DNA from: an uncultured Corynebacterium sp.
Lineage (GTDB): Bacteria > Actinomycetota > Actinomycetes > Mycobacteriales > Mycobacteriaceae
NCBI RefSeq assembly: GCF_946222835.1
Contig: NZ_CAMIHD010000008.1
Coordinates: forward strand, 39,796 to 103,795
Length of the DNA stretch: 64,000 nucleotides
Reading direction: 5' to 3'
The notes beneath the pieces were generated by a model, which saw nothing but the letters and a program-made list of their open reading frames with translations, made no database searches and had not been told where the DNA came from. This document shows positions 51,803 through 60,364 of the stretch, in pieces; position 1 is the stretch's first letter, and each line of letters begins with the position of its first letter. Both the position numbers and the translations under genes were made by a program.

Positions 51803-53113
51803 ATGCTTCGCACCATTGATTTGCGCGGCAAGGAGCTGCGCCCTGCCCAGCTGCGACGCGTCTTGCCCCGCGGTGGCACCGACGTTGCCGCCGTGGTGGA
51901 CAAGGTGGCGCCAATGGTTCATCGCGTCCGCCACGAAGGTGCTGCGGCGGCATTGGACTACGGCGAGCGTTTCGATGGCGTGCGCCCGATCCACCTGCGG
52001 GTTCCGCAAGCGGACTTGGATAAGGCTGTCGCCGGCTTAGACCCGCAGGTGCGCCGGGCAATTGAGGCCTCGATTGAGCGAGTCCGCAAGGTCCACCTCG
52101 AACAGAAGCCGGCCACGCGCACCACCGAACTGGCACCTGGTGCCACGGTGACCGAGGTCTTTCGCCCCATCGAGCGCGTCGGACTATACGTGCCGGGAGG
52201 CAAGGCCGTCTATCCCTCCTCGGTAATAATGAATGCGGTGCCGGCGCAGGCGGCCGGGGCAGAAAGCTTGGTGGTGGCCTCGCCACCGCAAAAGGAGTTT
52301 GGCGGGCTGCCGCACCCCACGGTGCTAGCCGTGTGCCAGATGCTCGGCGTGGATGAGGTGTGGGCTATAGGCGGTGGCCAGGCCATTGCGCTTATGGCCT
52401 ACGGCGACGATGATGCCGCCCTGGCACCGGTGGACATGATTACCGGGCCGGGAAATATTTTCGTCACCGCGGCTAAACGGCTGGTTCGTGGTGTGGTGGG
52501 CACCGATGCCGAGGCCGGCCCCACCGAAATCGCCATTATCGCCGATGCCACCGCAAATCCGGTGTATGTGGCTTATGACCTCATCTCGCAGGCCGAGCAC
52601 GATCCGATGGCGGCGAGCGTGCTTATTACGGCATCGGAAAGCTTGGCCCAGCGTGTGAATGCGGAGGTAGAAGCCCGCTATAGCGCTACCGCCCATGCGG
52701 AACGGGCGGCTGAGGCTTTAGGCGGCGAGCAGTCCGGGATCGTGCTGGTTGATTCCCCGGATGCAGCAATTGCGGTGGCTAATGCCTATGCTGCCGAACA
52801 CCTCGAGATCCACACCGCAGAGCCCGGCGCGGTGGCTCGGCAGATTAAACATGCTGGCGCCATCTTTGTGGGAGACTTCGCGCCAGTGCCGCTCGGGGAC
52901 TACGCAGCTGGCTCCAACCATGTATTGCCCACCTCCGGCACGGCGCGCTTTTCTGCCGGCCTGTCTACCCATACTTTTATGCGCCCGGTCAACCTTATTG
53001 AGTATGACCGGGCTGCACTGGAGGAGATTGCCCCGCACGTTATTACCTTCGCCGAGGCCGAGGGATTGCCTGCCCACGGCGAAGCTATTCGCGCCCGATT
53101 TGAGGAGTACTAG
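51803..53113 (+). CDS. hisD: Histidinol dehydrogenase HisD
   Basis: HisD oxidises histidinol to histidine in two NAD-dependent steps, the end of the pathway. The 436-residue zinc enzyme has VGLYVPGGKAVYPSSVIMNA, GPGNIFVTAAKRLV, the metal- and substrate-binding QAEHDPMAAS region, and SNHVLPTSGTARFSAGLS near the C-terminus. It is first in the operon, with its stop abutting hisC. Only 126 bp separate it from the divergent YbjN-like gene. Confidence 0.97.
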   Translation: MLRTIDLRGKELRPAQLRRVLPRGGTDVAAVVDKVAPMVHRVRHEGAAAALDYGERFDGVRPIHLRVPQADLDKAVAGLDPQVRRAIEASIERVRKVHLEQKPATRTTELAPGATVTEVFRPIERVGLYVPGGKAVYPSSVIMNAVPAQAAGAESLVVASPPQKEFGGLPHPTVLAVCQMLGVDEVWAIGGGQAIALMAYGDDDAALAPVDMITGPGNIFVTAAKRLVRGVVGTDAEAGPTEIAIIADATANPVYVAYDLISQAEHDPMAASVLITASESLAQRVNAEVEARYSATAHAERAAEALGGEQSGIVLVDSPDAAIAVANAYAAEHLEIHTAEPGAVARQIKHAGAIFVGDFAPVPLGDYAAGSNHVLPTSGTARFSAGLSTHTFMRPVNLIEYDRAALEEIAPHVITFAEAEGLPAHGEAIRARFEEY

Positions 53114-54241
53114 ATGACGCAATTAAACGATCTTCCCCTGCGCGAAGAGCTGCGGGGCAAGTCCGCCTACGGCGCGCCGCAACTGACCGTGGCCTACCAA
53201 CTCAATACCAATGAAAATCCTTATCCGCCCTCGCAGGCGCTAGTAGATGATCTGGTGGCGGAGACCCGACGCTTAGCCAGCTCGCTCAATCGCTATCCGG
53301 AGCGCGATGCGGTAGAGCTGCGTACGGCCCTGGCGCATTATGTTTCCGGGCAAACCGGCGTGCGGGTGGGCTATGAGCAGGTGTGGGCGGCTAATGGTTC
53401 GAATGAACTTTTGCAGCAACTGCTACAGGCTTTTGGTGGTCCGGGTCGCAGCGTGCTCGGCTTTACGCCGTCCTATTCCATGCACCCCATCCTCGCGGAC
53501 GGAACACATACGCAGTTTCTAGAGTGCCCGCGCGATAAGGATTTCCGCATTGACATAGACCGCGCGTTGGCTGCCGTGGCGCAGCACCAGCCGGAAATCA
53601 TCTTTGTGACGACGCCGAATAACCCCACCGGCGGGGTGACTAGTGTGGACGATATTGCCGTGCTTGCCGACGCCGCGCCGGGCATCCTCATCGTCGATGA
53701 AGCCTACGGCGAATTTTCCTCTTCGCCCTCCGCGGTGACGCTATTGGATAAGTACCCCACGAAGCTGGTGGTCTCGCGCACTATGTCTAAGGCCTTCGAT
53801 TTTGCTGGCGGTCGCCTAGGCTACTTTGTGGCGGATCCGGCCTTTGTGGAGGCCGTTATGCTGGTGCGGCTTCCGTACCACCTGTCCGTGCTCTCCCAAG
53901 CTGCAGCGACGGTGGCGTTGCGTCACAGTGCAGATACGCTTGCCACCGTGGAGAAAATTGCCGCTGAACGAGAGCGCGTGTCCACTCGCTTGGGCGAATT
54001 GGGGTATACCGTCTTGCCGAGTGAATCCAATTTCCTCTTCTTTGGCCGTTTTGCTGACCAGCACCGCGTGTGGCAGCAGTTTTTGGAAAAAGAAGTGCTC
54101 ATCAGGGATGTCGGCATCGCGGGACACCTGCGCATGACCGTGGGCCTGCCGGAAGAAAATTCGGCTTTCTTGTCCGTAGCTGAAGAGCTTGCAGATACAG
54201 TAGTGGCGGATTATCCAGCGGGAGAAGGGAGCGAACCATGA
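53114..54241 (+). CDS. hisC: Histidinol-phosphate aminotransferase HisC
   Basis: A 375-residue fold-type I PLP aminotransferase of the histidine pathway. It has TPNNPTGG, LIVDEAYGEFS, and the PLP Lys in VSRTMSKAFDFAGGRLGY. Near the N-terminus LNTNENPYPP is the substrate-binding segment. The start directly follows the hisD stop, and the end overlaps hisB by 4 bp. Confidence 0.96.
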   Translation: MTQLNDLPLREELRGKSAYGAPQLTVAYQLNTNENPYPPSQALVDDLVAETRRLASSLNRYPERDAVELRTALAHYVSGQTGVRVGYEQVWAANGSNELLQQLLQAFGGPGRSVLGFTPSYSMHPILADGTHTQFLECPRDKDFRIDIDRALAAVAQHQPEIIFVTTPNNPTGGVTSVDDIAVLADAAPGILIVDEAYGEFSSSPSAVTLLDKYPTKLVVSRTMSKAFDFAGGRLGYFVADPAFVEAVMLVRLPYHLSVLSQAAATVALRHSADTLATVEKIAAERERVSTRLGELGYTVLPSESNFLFFGRFADQHRVWQQFLEKEVLIRDVGIAGHLRMTVGLPEENSAFLSVAEELADTVVADYPAGEGSEP

Positions 54242-54840
54242 GCAACCGAATCGGGCGTGCCCAGCGGGCTACGTCGGAATCGCAGATTTCCGTGGTGATC
54301 GACCTAGACGGCACGGGGCGCAGTGAAATTTCCACTGGGCTGCCTTTTTTCGATCATATGCTGACGGCCTTTGCCACTCACGGCAGCTTTGATCTCACCG
54401 TGCGCGCCGTGGGCGATATCGAGGTAGATGCCCATCACACGGTGGAAGATACCGCCATCGTGCTCGGCACCGCACTGCGCGAGGCGGCGGGGGATAAGTC
54501 CGGCATCCGTCGCTTTGGCTCCCAGTTACTGCCCATGGACGAGACCCTGGTGGAAGCGGTCGTGGATTTTTCTGGGCGCGCCTTTTTCGTGATGAACGGC
54601 GAACCGGAGCACCTGCAATGGCAGACCATCGGTGGGCACTATGCCACCGTGATTAACCGCCACTTCTTCGAAACGCTTGCCATCCACGCTGCAGTAACTC
54701 TGCACCTTAATGTGCGCTACGGGCGCGATCCGCACCACATTACAGAAGCGGAGTTCAAGGCCGTCGCGCGTGCGCTGCGCGCTGCCGTGGAAACTGACCC
54801 GCGCCAGACTGGCATTCCTTCGACGAAGGGAGCACTCTAG
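54238..54840 (+). CDS. hisB: Imidazoleglycerol-phosphate dehydratase HisB
   Basis: A 200-residue monofunctional dehydratase without the histidinol-phosphatase domain found in E. coli. Metal-binding motifs are FFDHMLTAFATHG, DAHHTVEDTAIVLG and GRDPHHITEAEFKAVARAL. ATGA overlap with hisC. The phosphatase step must therefore be supplied by another enzyme, such as an inositol-monophosphatase-like protein. Confidence 0.97.
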   Translation: MSNRIGRAQRATSESQISVVIDLDGTGRSEISTGLPFFDHMLTAFATHGSFDLTVRAVGDIEVDAHHTVEDTAIVLGTALREAAGDKSGIRRFGSQLLPMDETLVEAVVDFSGRAFFVMNGEPEHLQWQTIGGHYATVINRHFFETLAIHAAVTLHLNVRYGRDPHHITEAEFKAVARALRAAVETDPRQTGIPSTKGAL

Positions 54841-54845
54841 AACGC

Positions 54846-55013
54846 ATGCACTTTATGATCTTGGTCCTCTTCCTCGTAGCAGGCATGTTGGTAGGCGGTG
54901 CCTGGTCTGCCTACCAACAGGGGTCGAAGGCAATGACAGTAGTAGCCTCCCTTTTGGCCGCAATTACCGTGGTAGCAGCAATCTCGTGGATGGTAGGAGC
55001 GTTTGGTAAGTGA
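54846..55013 (+). CDS. Small membrane protein inside the his operon
   Basis: A 55-residue open frame between hisB and the MFS gene, starting MHFMILVLFLVAGMLVGGAW. It has two hydrophobic helices (about residues 3-21 and 29-52) and overlaps the next GTG by 4 bp (GTGA). The tight coupling on both sides and the conserved position in related corynebacteria, as far as I recall, support a real gene. Function unknown. Confidence 0.75.
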   Translation: MHFMILVLFLVAGMLVGGAWSAYQQGSKAMTVVASLLAAITVVAAISWMVGAFGK

Positions 55014-56260
55014 GCACAACCCAAGAGACTAATATTTGGAAGATCCCGGGCTATACCGCCACAATGATGGCCATTGCCGCCGCCTTTGGCGCTTGGTCCA
55101 TCCTCCTTCCGGTGGTGCCGCTCGCTGTCATTGACTCCGGCGGCTCAGCTACCTTGGCGGGCTCATCCACCGGCATCTTCATGGCCTTCACCGTGCTTAC
55201 GCAGATCATTTCCCCGTGGCTTTTGCGCCGCTGGGGTTACCGCCGCGTGATGGCACTTTCCGCCTTTACCTTGGGCGTTCCCGCTTTCGGCCACCTCTTG
55301 GGAACAGATGCCTGGGTAGTCCTGCTCTTTTCTGCCTTGCGCGGAGTGGGCTTCGGTGCATTGACCGTCTCCGAGTCTGCGCTTATTGCAGAGTTGGCAC
55401 CTGTCCGCCTTTTGGGCAAGGCTACCGGCATGATTGGCGTATTTACCGGCCTAGGCCAAATGGTCTTTTTGCCCTTGGGCTTAATCATGGCCGAAAAGCT
55501 GGGTTATGCCTCGACGTATATCACCGCCGGCATCATCGGCTTCGTGGGCTTTGGTATGTGCTTGCGCATTCCCAAGATCAAGGTCACGCTGGCCACCGAT
55601 GCCGAAGATGAGCCCAACCTAATCCGTGTTCCCACGTGGAAGCTGGTGGCAGTTCCCGCGCTCGCGCTGACGACTTTCTCCATGAGCTATGGTGCCGTGT
55701 CCTCCTTCCTGCCACCGGCTGTGCAGGAACTAGATGCAGAACGCGGCGCCAGCCTGGCCGGCATCATGCTCTCCATCGTGGGCGGCGCGGCCATGATTTT
55801 CCGCTACTTCGCCGGCATGGTGGCAGACCGCGTGGGCACTCCCGGCCGGTTGTATATCCCCAGCCAGATCATGGCCATTGTGGGTGTGCTTGCCATCGCC
55901 GTCCCTCTTTATCTTGACGGCTCCGTGTGGTGGCTCGTGCTTGGTGCATTTTTGTTCGGCGGTGCCTTTGGCATCGCGCAAAATGAGGCCCTGCTGTCGA
56001 TGTTTGACCGTCTGCCGCGCGAGCGCGTCTCGGAGGCTTCGGCCATTTGGAATATCTTCTATGACGGCGGAACCGGTTTGGGCTCGACCCTTCTGGGCGC
56101 CTTGGTTGCCGGCTACGGCTATGCGGGGGCGTTCGGTGCCGGTGTGGTCATCCTCGGCGTTGGCGTAGTAATGACGCTGGCAGACTTTATCCTTGGGCGC
56201 ACCCGCGTGAGCGAAACCAACGATATCCGGACGCGTCTGCGTCGCATGCGTAAGGTATAG
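55010..56260 (+). CDS. MFS transporter in the his operon
   Basis: A 416-residue, 12-helix major facilitator protein inserted between hisB and hisH in the corynebacterial his operon. Motifs are LLRRWGYRRVMALSAFTLG (loop 2-3 type) and MVADRVGTPGRLYIP (loop 8-9). GTG 55010 overlaps the small membrane protein gene. Its place in the operon suggests export of histidine or an intermediate, or uptake of a related compound, but no substrate is established. Confidence 0.85.
   Translation: MSTTQETNIWKIPGYTATMMAIAAAFGAWSILLPVVPLAVIDSGGSATLAGSSTGIFMAFTVLTQIISPWLLRRWGYRRVMALSAFTLGVPAFGHLLGTDAWVVLLFSALRGVGFGALTVSESALIAELAPVRLLGKATGMIGVFTGLGQMVFLPLGLIMAEKLGYASTYITAGIIGFVGFGMCLRIPKIKVTLATDAEDEPNLIRVPTWKLVAVPALALTTFSMSYGAVSSFLPPAVQELDAERGASLAGIMLSIVGGAAMIFRYFAGMVADRVGTPGRLYIPSQIMAIVGVLAIAVPLYLDGSVWWLVLGAFLFGGAFGIAQNEALLSMFDRLPRERVSEASAIWNIFYDGGTGLGSTLLGALVAGYGYAGAFGAGVVILGVGVVMTLADFILGRTRVSETNDIRTRLRRMRKV
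56251..56256 (+). promoter_or_regulatory. Possible -10 element for hisH (TAAGGT)
   Basis: TAAGGT stands 7 nt before ATG 56264, inside the last codons of the MFS gene. Weak match, kept because the spacing is exact. Confidence 0.25.
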
Positions 56261-56263
56261 CCC

Positions 56264-56896
56264 ATGGCAAAGACGGTCGCATTATTGGATTATGGCGCGG
56301 GCAATGTGCGCTCGGCACAGCGCGCTTTAGAGCGAGTAGGCGCGGAGGTCACCGTGACTGCGGATCCTCATGCTGCGGTGGAAGCGGACGGCCTGCTGGT
56401 CCCCGGCGTTGGTGCCTTTGACGCCTGCATGCGCGGGCTAAGCGCGGTTCAGGGGCCAAGGGTCATCGGCCAGCGTCTGGCAGGAGAGCGGCCAGTCTTG
56501 GGTATTTGCGTAGGTATGCAGGTGCTTTTCGACGCCGGAGTGGAACACAACATCAACTCCACCGGCTGCGGCGAGTGGCCCGGCACCGTGGAAAAGCTTC
56601 ACTCTACGGTCCTGCCCCATATGGGGTGGAATACCGTTGAGGTACCCGTCGGCAGCGATATGTTTGCAGGATTGTCTGAAGCCGAGCGATTTTACTTTGT
56701 GCATTCCTATGGCGTTCGCCGGTGGGAATTGGAAACCGAAATTACTCACCCGCCCTTGGTCAGCTGGGCTGAGCACGCAGGCGATAGGTTTGTCGCAGCG
56801 GTGGAAAATGGCGCCCTATGGGCCACCCAATTCCACCCTGAAAAATCCGGGGACGCCGGTGCACAGCTTTTAGAAAACTGGATGCGCACGCTCTAG
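56264..56896 (+). CDS. hisH: Imidazole glycerol phosphate synthase, glutaminase subunit HisH
   Basis: HisH releases ammonia from glutamine and passes it to HisF. The 210-residue class I amidotransferase has VALLDYGAGNVRS, the nucleophile Cys in LGICVGMQVLFDAG, and the His-Glu pair in TQFHPEKSGD. HisF is encoded further on, after hisA and impA, as in other actinobacteria. Confidence 0.95.
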   Translation: MAKTVALLDYGAGNVRSAQRALERVGAEVTVTADPHAAVEADGLLVPGVGAFDACMRGLSAVQGPRVIGQRLAGERPVLGICVGMQVLFDAGVEHNINSTGCGEWPGTVEKLHSTVLPHMGWNTVEVPVGSDMFAGLSEAERFYFVHSYGVRRWELETEITHPPLVSWAEHAGDRFVAAVENGALWATQFHPEKSGDAGAQLLENWMRTL

Positions 56897-56897
56897 G

Positions 56898-56903
56898 TAG
56901 GAT
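56898..56903 (+). promoter_or_regulatory. Putative leaderless -10 element for hisA (TAGGAT)
   Basis: TAGGAT is followed by 7 nt and ATG 56911, supporting MTFTLLPAVDV as the N-terminus rather than ATGs at 56902 or 56905. Confidence 0.45.
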
Positions 56904-56910
56904 GATGACT

Positions 56911-57699
56911 ATGACTTTTACGCTTTTGCCCGCAGTCGATGTATCTCAGGGCCAAGCCGTGCGCTTGGACAAAGGCGAAGCAGGCACCGAAACTTCTTAC
57001 GGCGCGCCGCGTGATGCTGCGTTGAAGTGGCAGTCTCAAGGCGCGCAATGGCTGCACTTTGTAGACCTGGATGCGGCATTTGGCCGCGGTTCTAACCACG
57101 AGCAGATGGCGAAAATCACTGAAGAGCTGGGCATAAATGTGGAGCTTAGCGGCGGCATCCGGGACGATGCCGCGGTAGAGCAAGCACTGGCTACCGGCGC
57201 GCAACGCATCAATATCGGCACCGCCGCTCTCGAACACCCGGAATGGATCGAAGACATCCTTGCGCGCTATGGCGAGAAAGTCGCTGTGGATCTCGCCGTG
57301 CGTGAAGACGGTGGCGAGTGGCGTACTGCAGGCAATGGCTGGGTCTCCGATGGCGGCGACTTGTGGGAGGTGCTCGAGCGCCTCGATGCTGCCGGATGCC
57401 AGCGCTTTGTGGTGACAGATGTATCTAAAGACGGCACACTAACGGGACCGAATATTGAACTGCTGCGTGAGGTAGCGATGGCTACGGAAGCAAAAATCAC
57501 CGCTTCCGGTGGTATTTCTAGCCTGGAGGACCTGCGCGAGCTCGCGCTCTATGAAAATGAGGGCATTGATTCCGCCATTATTGGAAAGGCCCTGTACGAG
57601 GGGAAATTTAGCCTCGAAGAAGCTCTCGCTGCGGTGGCCGAGATAGAGCCGCTGCCGGCGGAAGAAACCATTGACCCTTTCGACCCTGAGGATAACTAA
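56911..57699 (+). CDS. hisA: ProFAR isomerase HisA
   Basis: HisA isomerises ProFAR to PRFAR. The 262-residue (beta-alpha)8 protein has the first catalytic Asp in LLPAVDVSQGQAVR and the second in FVVTDVSKDGTLTGPN, plus SGGIRDD. Many actinobacteria use a bifunctional PriA (HisA/TrpF), whereas Corynebacterium has a HisA specialised from PriA. This sequence is PriA-like, so the specialisation should be checked experimentally. ATG 56911 is chosen from the leaderless spacing and family starts. Confidence 0.93.
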   Translation: MTFTLLPAVDVSQGQAVRLDKGEAGTETSYGAPRDAALKWQSQGAQWLHFVDLDAAFGRGSNHEQMAKITEELGINVELSGGIRDDAAVEQALATGAQRINIGTAALEHPEWIEDILARYGEKVAVDLAVREDGGEWRTAGNGWVSDGGDLWEVLERLDAAGCQRFVVTDVSKDGTLTGPNIELLREVAMATEAKITASGGISSLEDLRELALYENEGIDSAIIGKALYEGKFSLEEALAAVAEIEPLPAEETIDPFDPEDN

Positions 57700-57702
57700 G
57701 CC

Positions 57703-58485
57703 ATGATGGAACCCCGCGAGTTGGTGGCCTTCGCGGAGGCGGCCGTAGACCAAGTAGAACCCGTTTTCCGCTCTGGCCTCGGTGCGGCACCTGCCCGCTT
57801 TAAAGGGCAGGGAGATTTTGCCACCGAGGTAGATCTCGTCATCGAGCAACAGCTGCGGGATATCTTGACCCAGATGACCGGCATCCCGGTGTATGGAGAA
57901 GAATCCGGCGGCAGCGTGTTGGATACCGTGTGGGTGGTAGACCCGATTGATGGCACCGCAAATTACTCCGCCGGAAACCCGCTAGCCGGCATCTTGGTAG
58001 CGCTCATTCATAAGGGCGCACCTGTTGCTGCGGTGTCTGATTTCCCGCTGCTTGGGCGACGTTTGGTCACCTGCGATGGCTCTCCATTGCGCTCAGTAGG
58101 CGGGCCTGCCACCGGCTTCGGCGGTGGGGAAGAAGCGATGGGCTTTGATGAAGCGCGCGGACACGTGGGCTGCTCTTCCCATCTGCCCACCGAGATCTTC
58201 CACGAACTGCGCGAGACCGGTTTGCGTCCGCGGATGACCGGCTCAGTGGGGCTAGATAATGCCTTTGTTGCGCAGGGGGTATTTGACGGCGCGATTAACT
58301 TCTCCCCACACCCGTGGGACAACGCCGCTGGTGCATTGCAAATTCAAGCCGCCGGCGGGGTAGTAACTGATCCGGAAGGAAATCCGTGGACTGCGCAGTC
58401 GCGTGGTTTGGTCGCAGGTACCCCGCAGGTCCATGCCACCATCGTGGACATCTTGTCCCGTCATACCGGTTCCTTTCACCGCTAA
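57703..58485 (+). CDS. impA: Inositol-monophosphatase family protein ImpA
   Basis: A 260-residue Mg-dependent phosphatase with the three family blocks: VYGEESGG, VVDPIDGTANYSAG and HPWDNAAGALQIQAAGG. The impA position between hisA and hisF is typical of corynebacteria. Because HisB here lacks a phosphatase domain, a role in histidinol-phosphate hydrolysis is conceivable, although in C. glutamicum the main HisN is encoded elsewhere. Substrate not determined by sequence. Confidence 0.9.
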   Translation: MMEPRELVAFAEAAVDQVEPVFRSGLGAAPARFKGQGDFATEVDLVIEQQLRDILTQMTGIPVYGEESGGSVLDTVWVVDPIDGTANYSAGNPLAGILVALIHKGAPVAAVSDFPLLGRRLVTCDGSPLRSVGGPATGFGGGEEAMGFDEARGHVGCSSHLPTEIFHELRETGLRPRMTGSVGLDNAFVAQGVFDGAINFSPHPWDNAAGALQIQAAGGVVTDPEGNPWTAQSRGLVAGTPQVHATIVDILSRHTGSFHR

Positions 58486-58515
58486 GACTTCATTCTCACT
58501 AAGGAGGCGGCCGAC

Positions 58516-59286
58516 ATGGCTGTAGCCGTACGCGTTATCCCCTGCCTAGACGTGGACCAAGGTCGAGTGGTCAAAGGCGTCAACTTTGAAAACCTGCGCG
58601 ATGCCGGTGACCCGGTGGAACTAGCAGCACGTTATGACTCTCTAGGCGCTGACGAACTTACTTTTTTGGACGTATCTGCCTCAAAGCAAGGACGTTCAAC
58701 CATGCTGGAGGTAGTTCGCCGCACTGCAGACCAGGTATTTATCCCACTAACGGTCGGCGGCGGGGTACGCAGCGTCGACGACGTCCGGGAGCTACTGCGC
58801 GCCGGTGCGGATAAGGTCTCTGTAAATACGGCGGCGATTAAGAACCCGGAAGTGCTGCGCGAGATGGCCGAGGTTTTCGGGGCCCAATGCATCGTGCTCT
58901 CCGTTGATGCCCGCCGGTGCCGGGAGGAGTTTGCGCCTTCCGGTTACGAGGTCACCACGCATGGAGGTACGAAGTCGGCCGGAATTGATGCCATCGAGTG
59001 GGCACGCCGTGGCGAGGAACTCGGCGTAGGGGAGATTCTCCTCAACTCGATGGATGGCGATGGCACCAAGCAAGGATTTGATGTGGACCTGCTGCACGCC
59101 GTGCGCGCAGCAGTGACTATTCCCATCATCGCTTCCGGCGGCGCGGGCAGCGCCGCGGATTTCCCACCCGCCGTTGCGGCCGGTGCCGATGCCGTTTTGG
59201 CCGCAAGCATTTTTCACTTCGGCGAGGTAGAGATCAGCGACGTCAAGGACGCCCTAGACGCCGCGGGCTATGAGGTGCGCCGATGA
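58516..59286 (+). CDS. hisF: Imidazole glycerol phosphate synthase, cyclase subunit HisF
   Basis: A 256-residue (beta-alpha)8 cyclase. The first catalytic Asp is in VIPCLDVDQGRVVKG, and the second in CIVLSVDARRC. TVGGGVRSVDDV and ASGGAGSAADF are the phosphate-binding loops. AAGGAGG is a strong ribosome site before ATG 58516. The stop overlaps the hisI start (ATGA). Confidence 0.97.
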   Translation: MAVAVRVIPCLDVDQGRVVKGVNFENLRDAGDPVELAARYDSLGADELTFLDVSASKQGRSTMLEVVRRTADQVFIPLTVGGGVRSVDDVRELLRAGADKVSVNTAAIKNPEVLREMAEVFGAQCIVLSVDARRCREEFAPSGYEVTTHGGTKSAGIDAIEWARRGEELGVGEILLNSMDGDGTKQGFDVDLLHAVRAAVTIPIIASGGAGSAADFPPAVAAGADAVLAASIFHFGEVEISDVKDALDAAGYEVRR

Positions 59287-59645
59287 GTAGCCCGGGCGAA
59301 TATGAACTAGATGGGGGCATCGCCAAGCAGCTCAAGCGCAATGACCAAGGCTTGGTGCCGGCCATTGCCCAGGCTGAGTCTGGTGAGGTGCTGATGATGG
59401 CATGGATGGATGACCACGCTTTGGCCCATACCCTTGCCACACGCAAAGCAACGTATTTTTCGCGCTCGCGCAATGAATATTGGGTCAAGGGCGAAACCTC
59501 TGGACATACCCAAGAGGTGCTGGGCGTTCGCCTTGACTGTGATGGAGATACTATCCTGCTGACCGTGCGGCAGCGTGGCGGTGCCTGCCATACCGGTGAT
59601 CGCACGTGTTTTGATGCCACAGATCTCCTAGGAGGACAATCGTGA
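59283..59645 (+). CDS. hisI: Phosphoribosyl-AMP cyclohydrolase HisI
   Basis: A 120-residue monofunctional cyclohydrolase; hisE is not fused or present here. It has the metal-binding motif VLMMAWMDDHALAHTLATR, YFSRSRNEYWVKGETSGHTQ and the Cys pair in GGACHTGDRTCF. It overlaps hisF at its start and the following gene at its end (GTGA). Confidence 0.97.
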   Translation: MSSPGEYELDGGIAKQLKRNDQGLVPAIAQAESGEVLMMAWMDDHALAHTLATRKATYFSRSRNEYWVKGETSGHTQEVLGVRLDCDGDTILLTVRQRGGACHTGDRTCFDATDLLGGQS

Positions 59646-60280
59646 AGGCTAAACGCCTTGGACCACTACTTATTGCTGTAGGAGCCATCGTTTTGTGGCT
59701 GTCCTCCCGTGCCACGTGGGTCGTAGCCGCTAGCGAGGATGATAAAGCCGGTTCAGCGGCCAATGACATCGTAGGTTCGGCATGGTCGCTGGAAATTATG
59801 GCCCTGACCTTAGTTCTGATTGCCGGTGCTGTTGCAGGGATGGCGCTGCGGCGCACCGGTAGGCGAGTGGTGGGCATCGTGTGCGCCCTCGCGGCCGCAG
59901 CCAGCGCATGGACCCCGGTAAATCTGCTGACGGCGGGCGCGGATACCGAGCGCGCGCAAAAGATCCTGCAGGGCGCCTCGTCTAATGAAAACGCGGTAGA
60001 TTCGGCACAGATTTCTGACTGGGCCACCATCGTCTCCACCGAAGTGCATGCTTGGGCGCCGGTTCTGGCCTTGGTAGGAGCGGCAATGGCCCTTTTCGGC
60101 GCGGTAATGCTCGCGCGCAACCCCGGCGAGGATAAGGCGAAGGTATCCAGCAAATACGAGACGCCGGCGGCACGGCAGGCAAAGTTGGAGGAAGATTTGG
60201 AAACTTCCTCCGATTCTGGCCGTGTGATATGGGACGCCCTCGATAGTGATATCGATCCCACCGATATGGGCCAAAAATAG
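59642..60280 (+). CDS. Trp-region conserved membrane protein (TIGR02234-like)
   Basis: A 212-residue protein with four membrane helices (about residues 7-24, 50-68, 78-96 and 138-157) and a charged cytoplasmic tail ending VIWDALDSDIDPTDMGQK. It matches the Trp-biosynthesis-associated membrane family found beside trpC in actinobacteria (SSRATWVVA near the first helix). Its function is unknown. Translational coupling with hisI. Confidence 0.85.
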   Translation: MKAKRLGPLLIAVGAIVLWLSSRATWVVAASEDDKAGSAANDIVGSAWSLEIMALTLVLIAGAVAGMALRRTGRRVVGIVCALAAAASAWTPVNLLTAGADTERAQKILQGASSNENAVDSAQISDWATIVSTEVHAWAPVLALVGAAMALFGAVMLARNPGEDKAKVSSKYETPAARQAKLEEDLETSSDSGRVIWDALDSDIDPTDMGQK

Positions 60281-60364
60281 CCCCGTTGCCTGTGCAATTT
60301 CCGCAACTGTACCTGCGCGGGTTAACCTAAGTGTGATTTCAATCGCCCGTGGAGGGAGGTGCTG

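Noticed and set aside
60320..60330. DtxR-like half-site (GGTTAACCTAA) upstream of the TrpC-like gene
   Set aside because: Only one half of the 19-bp consensus is present; the other half does not match.
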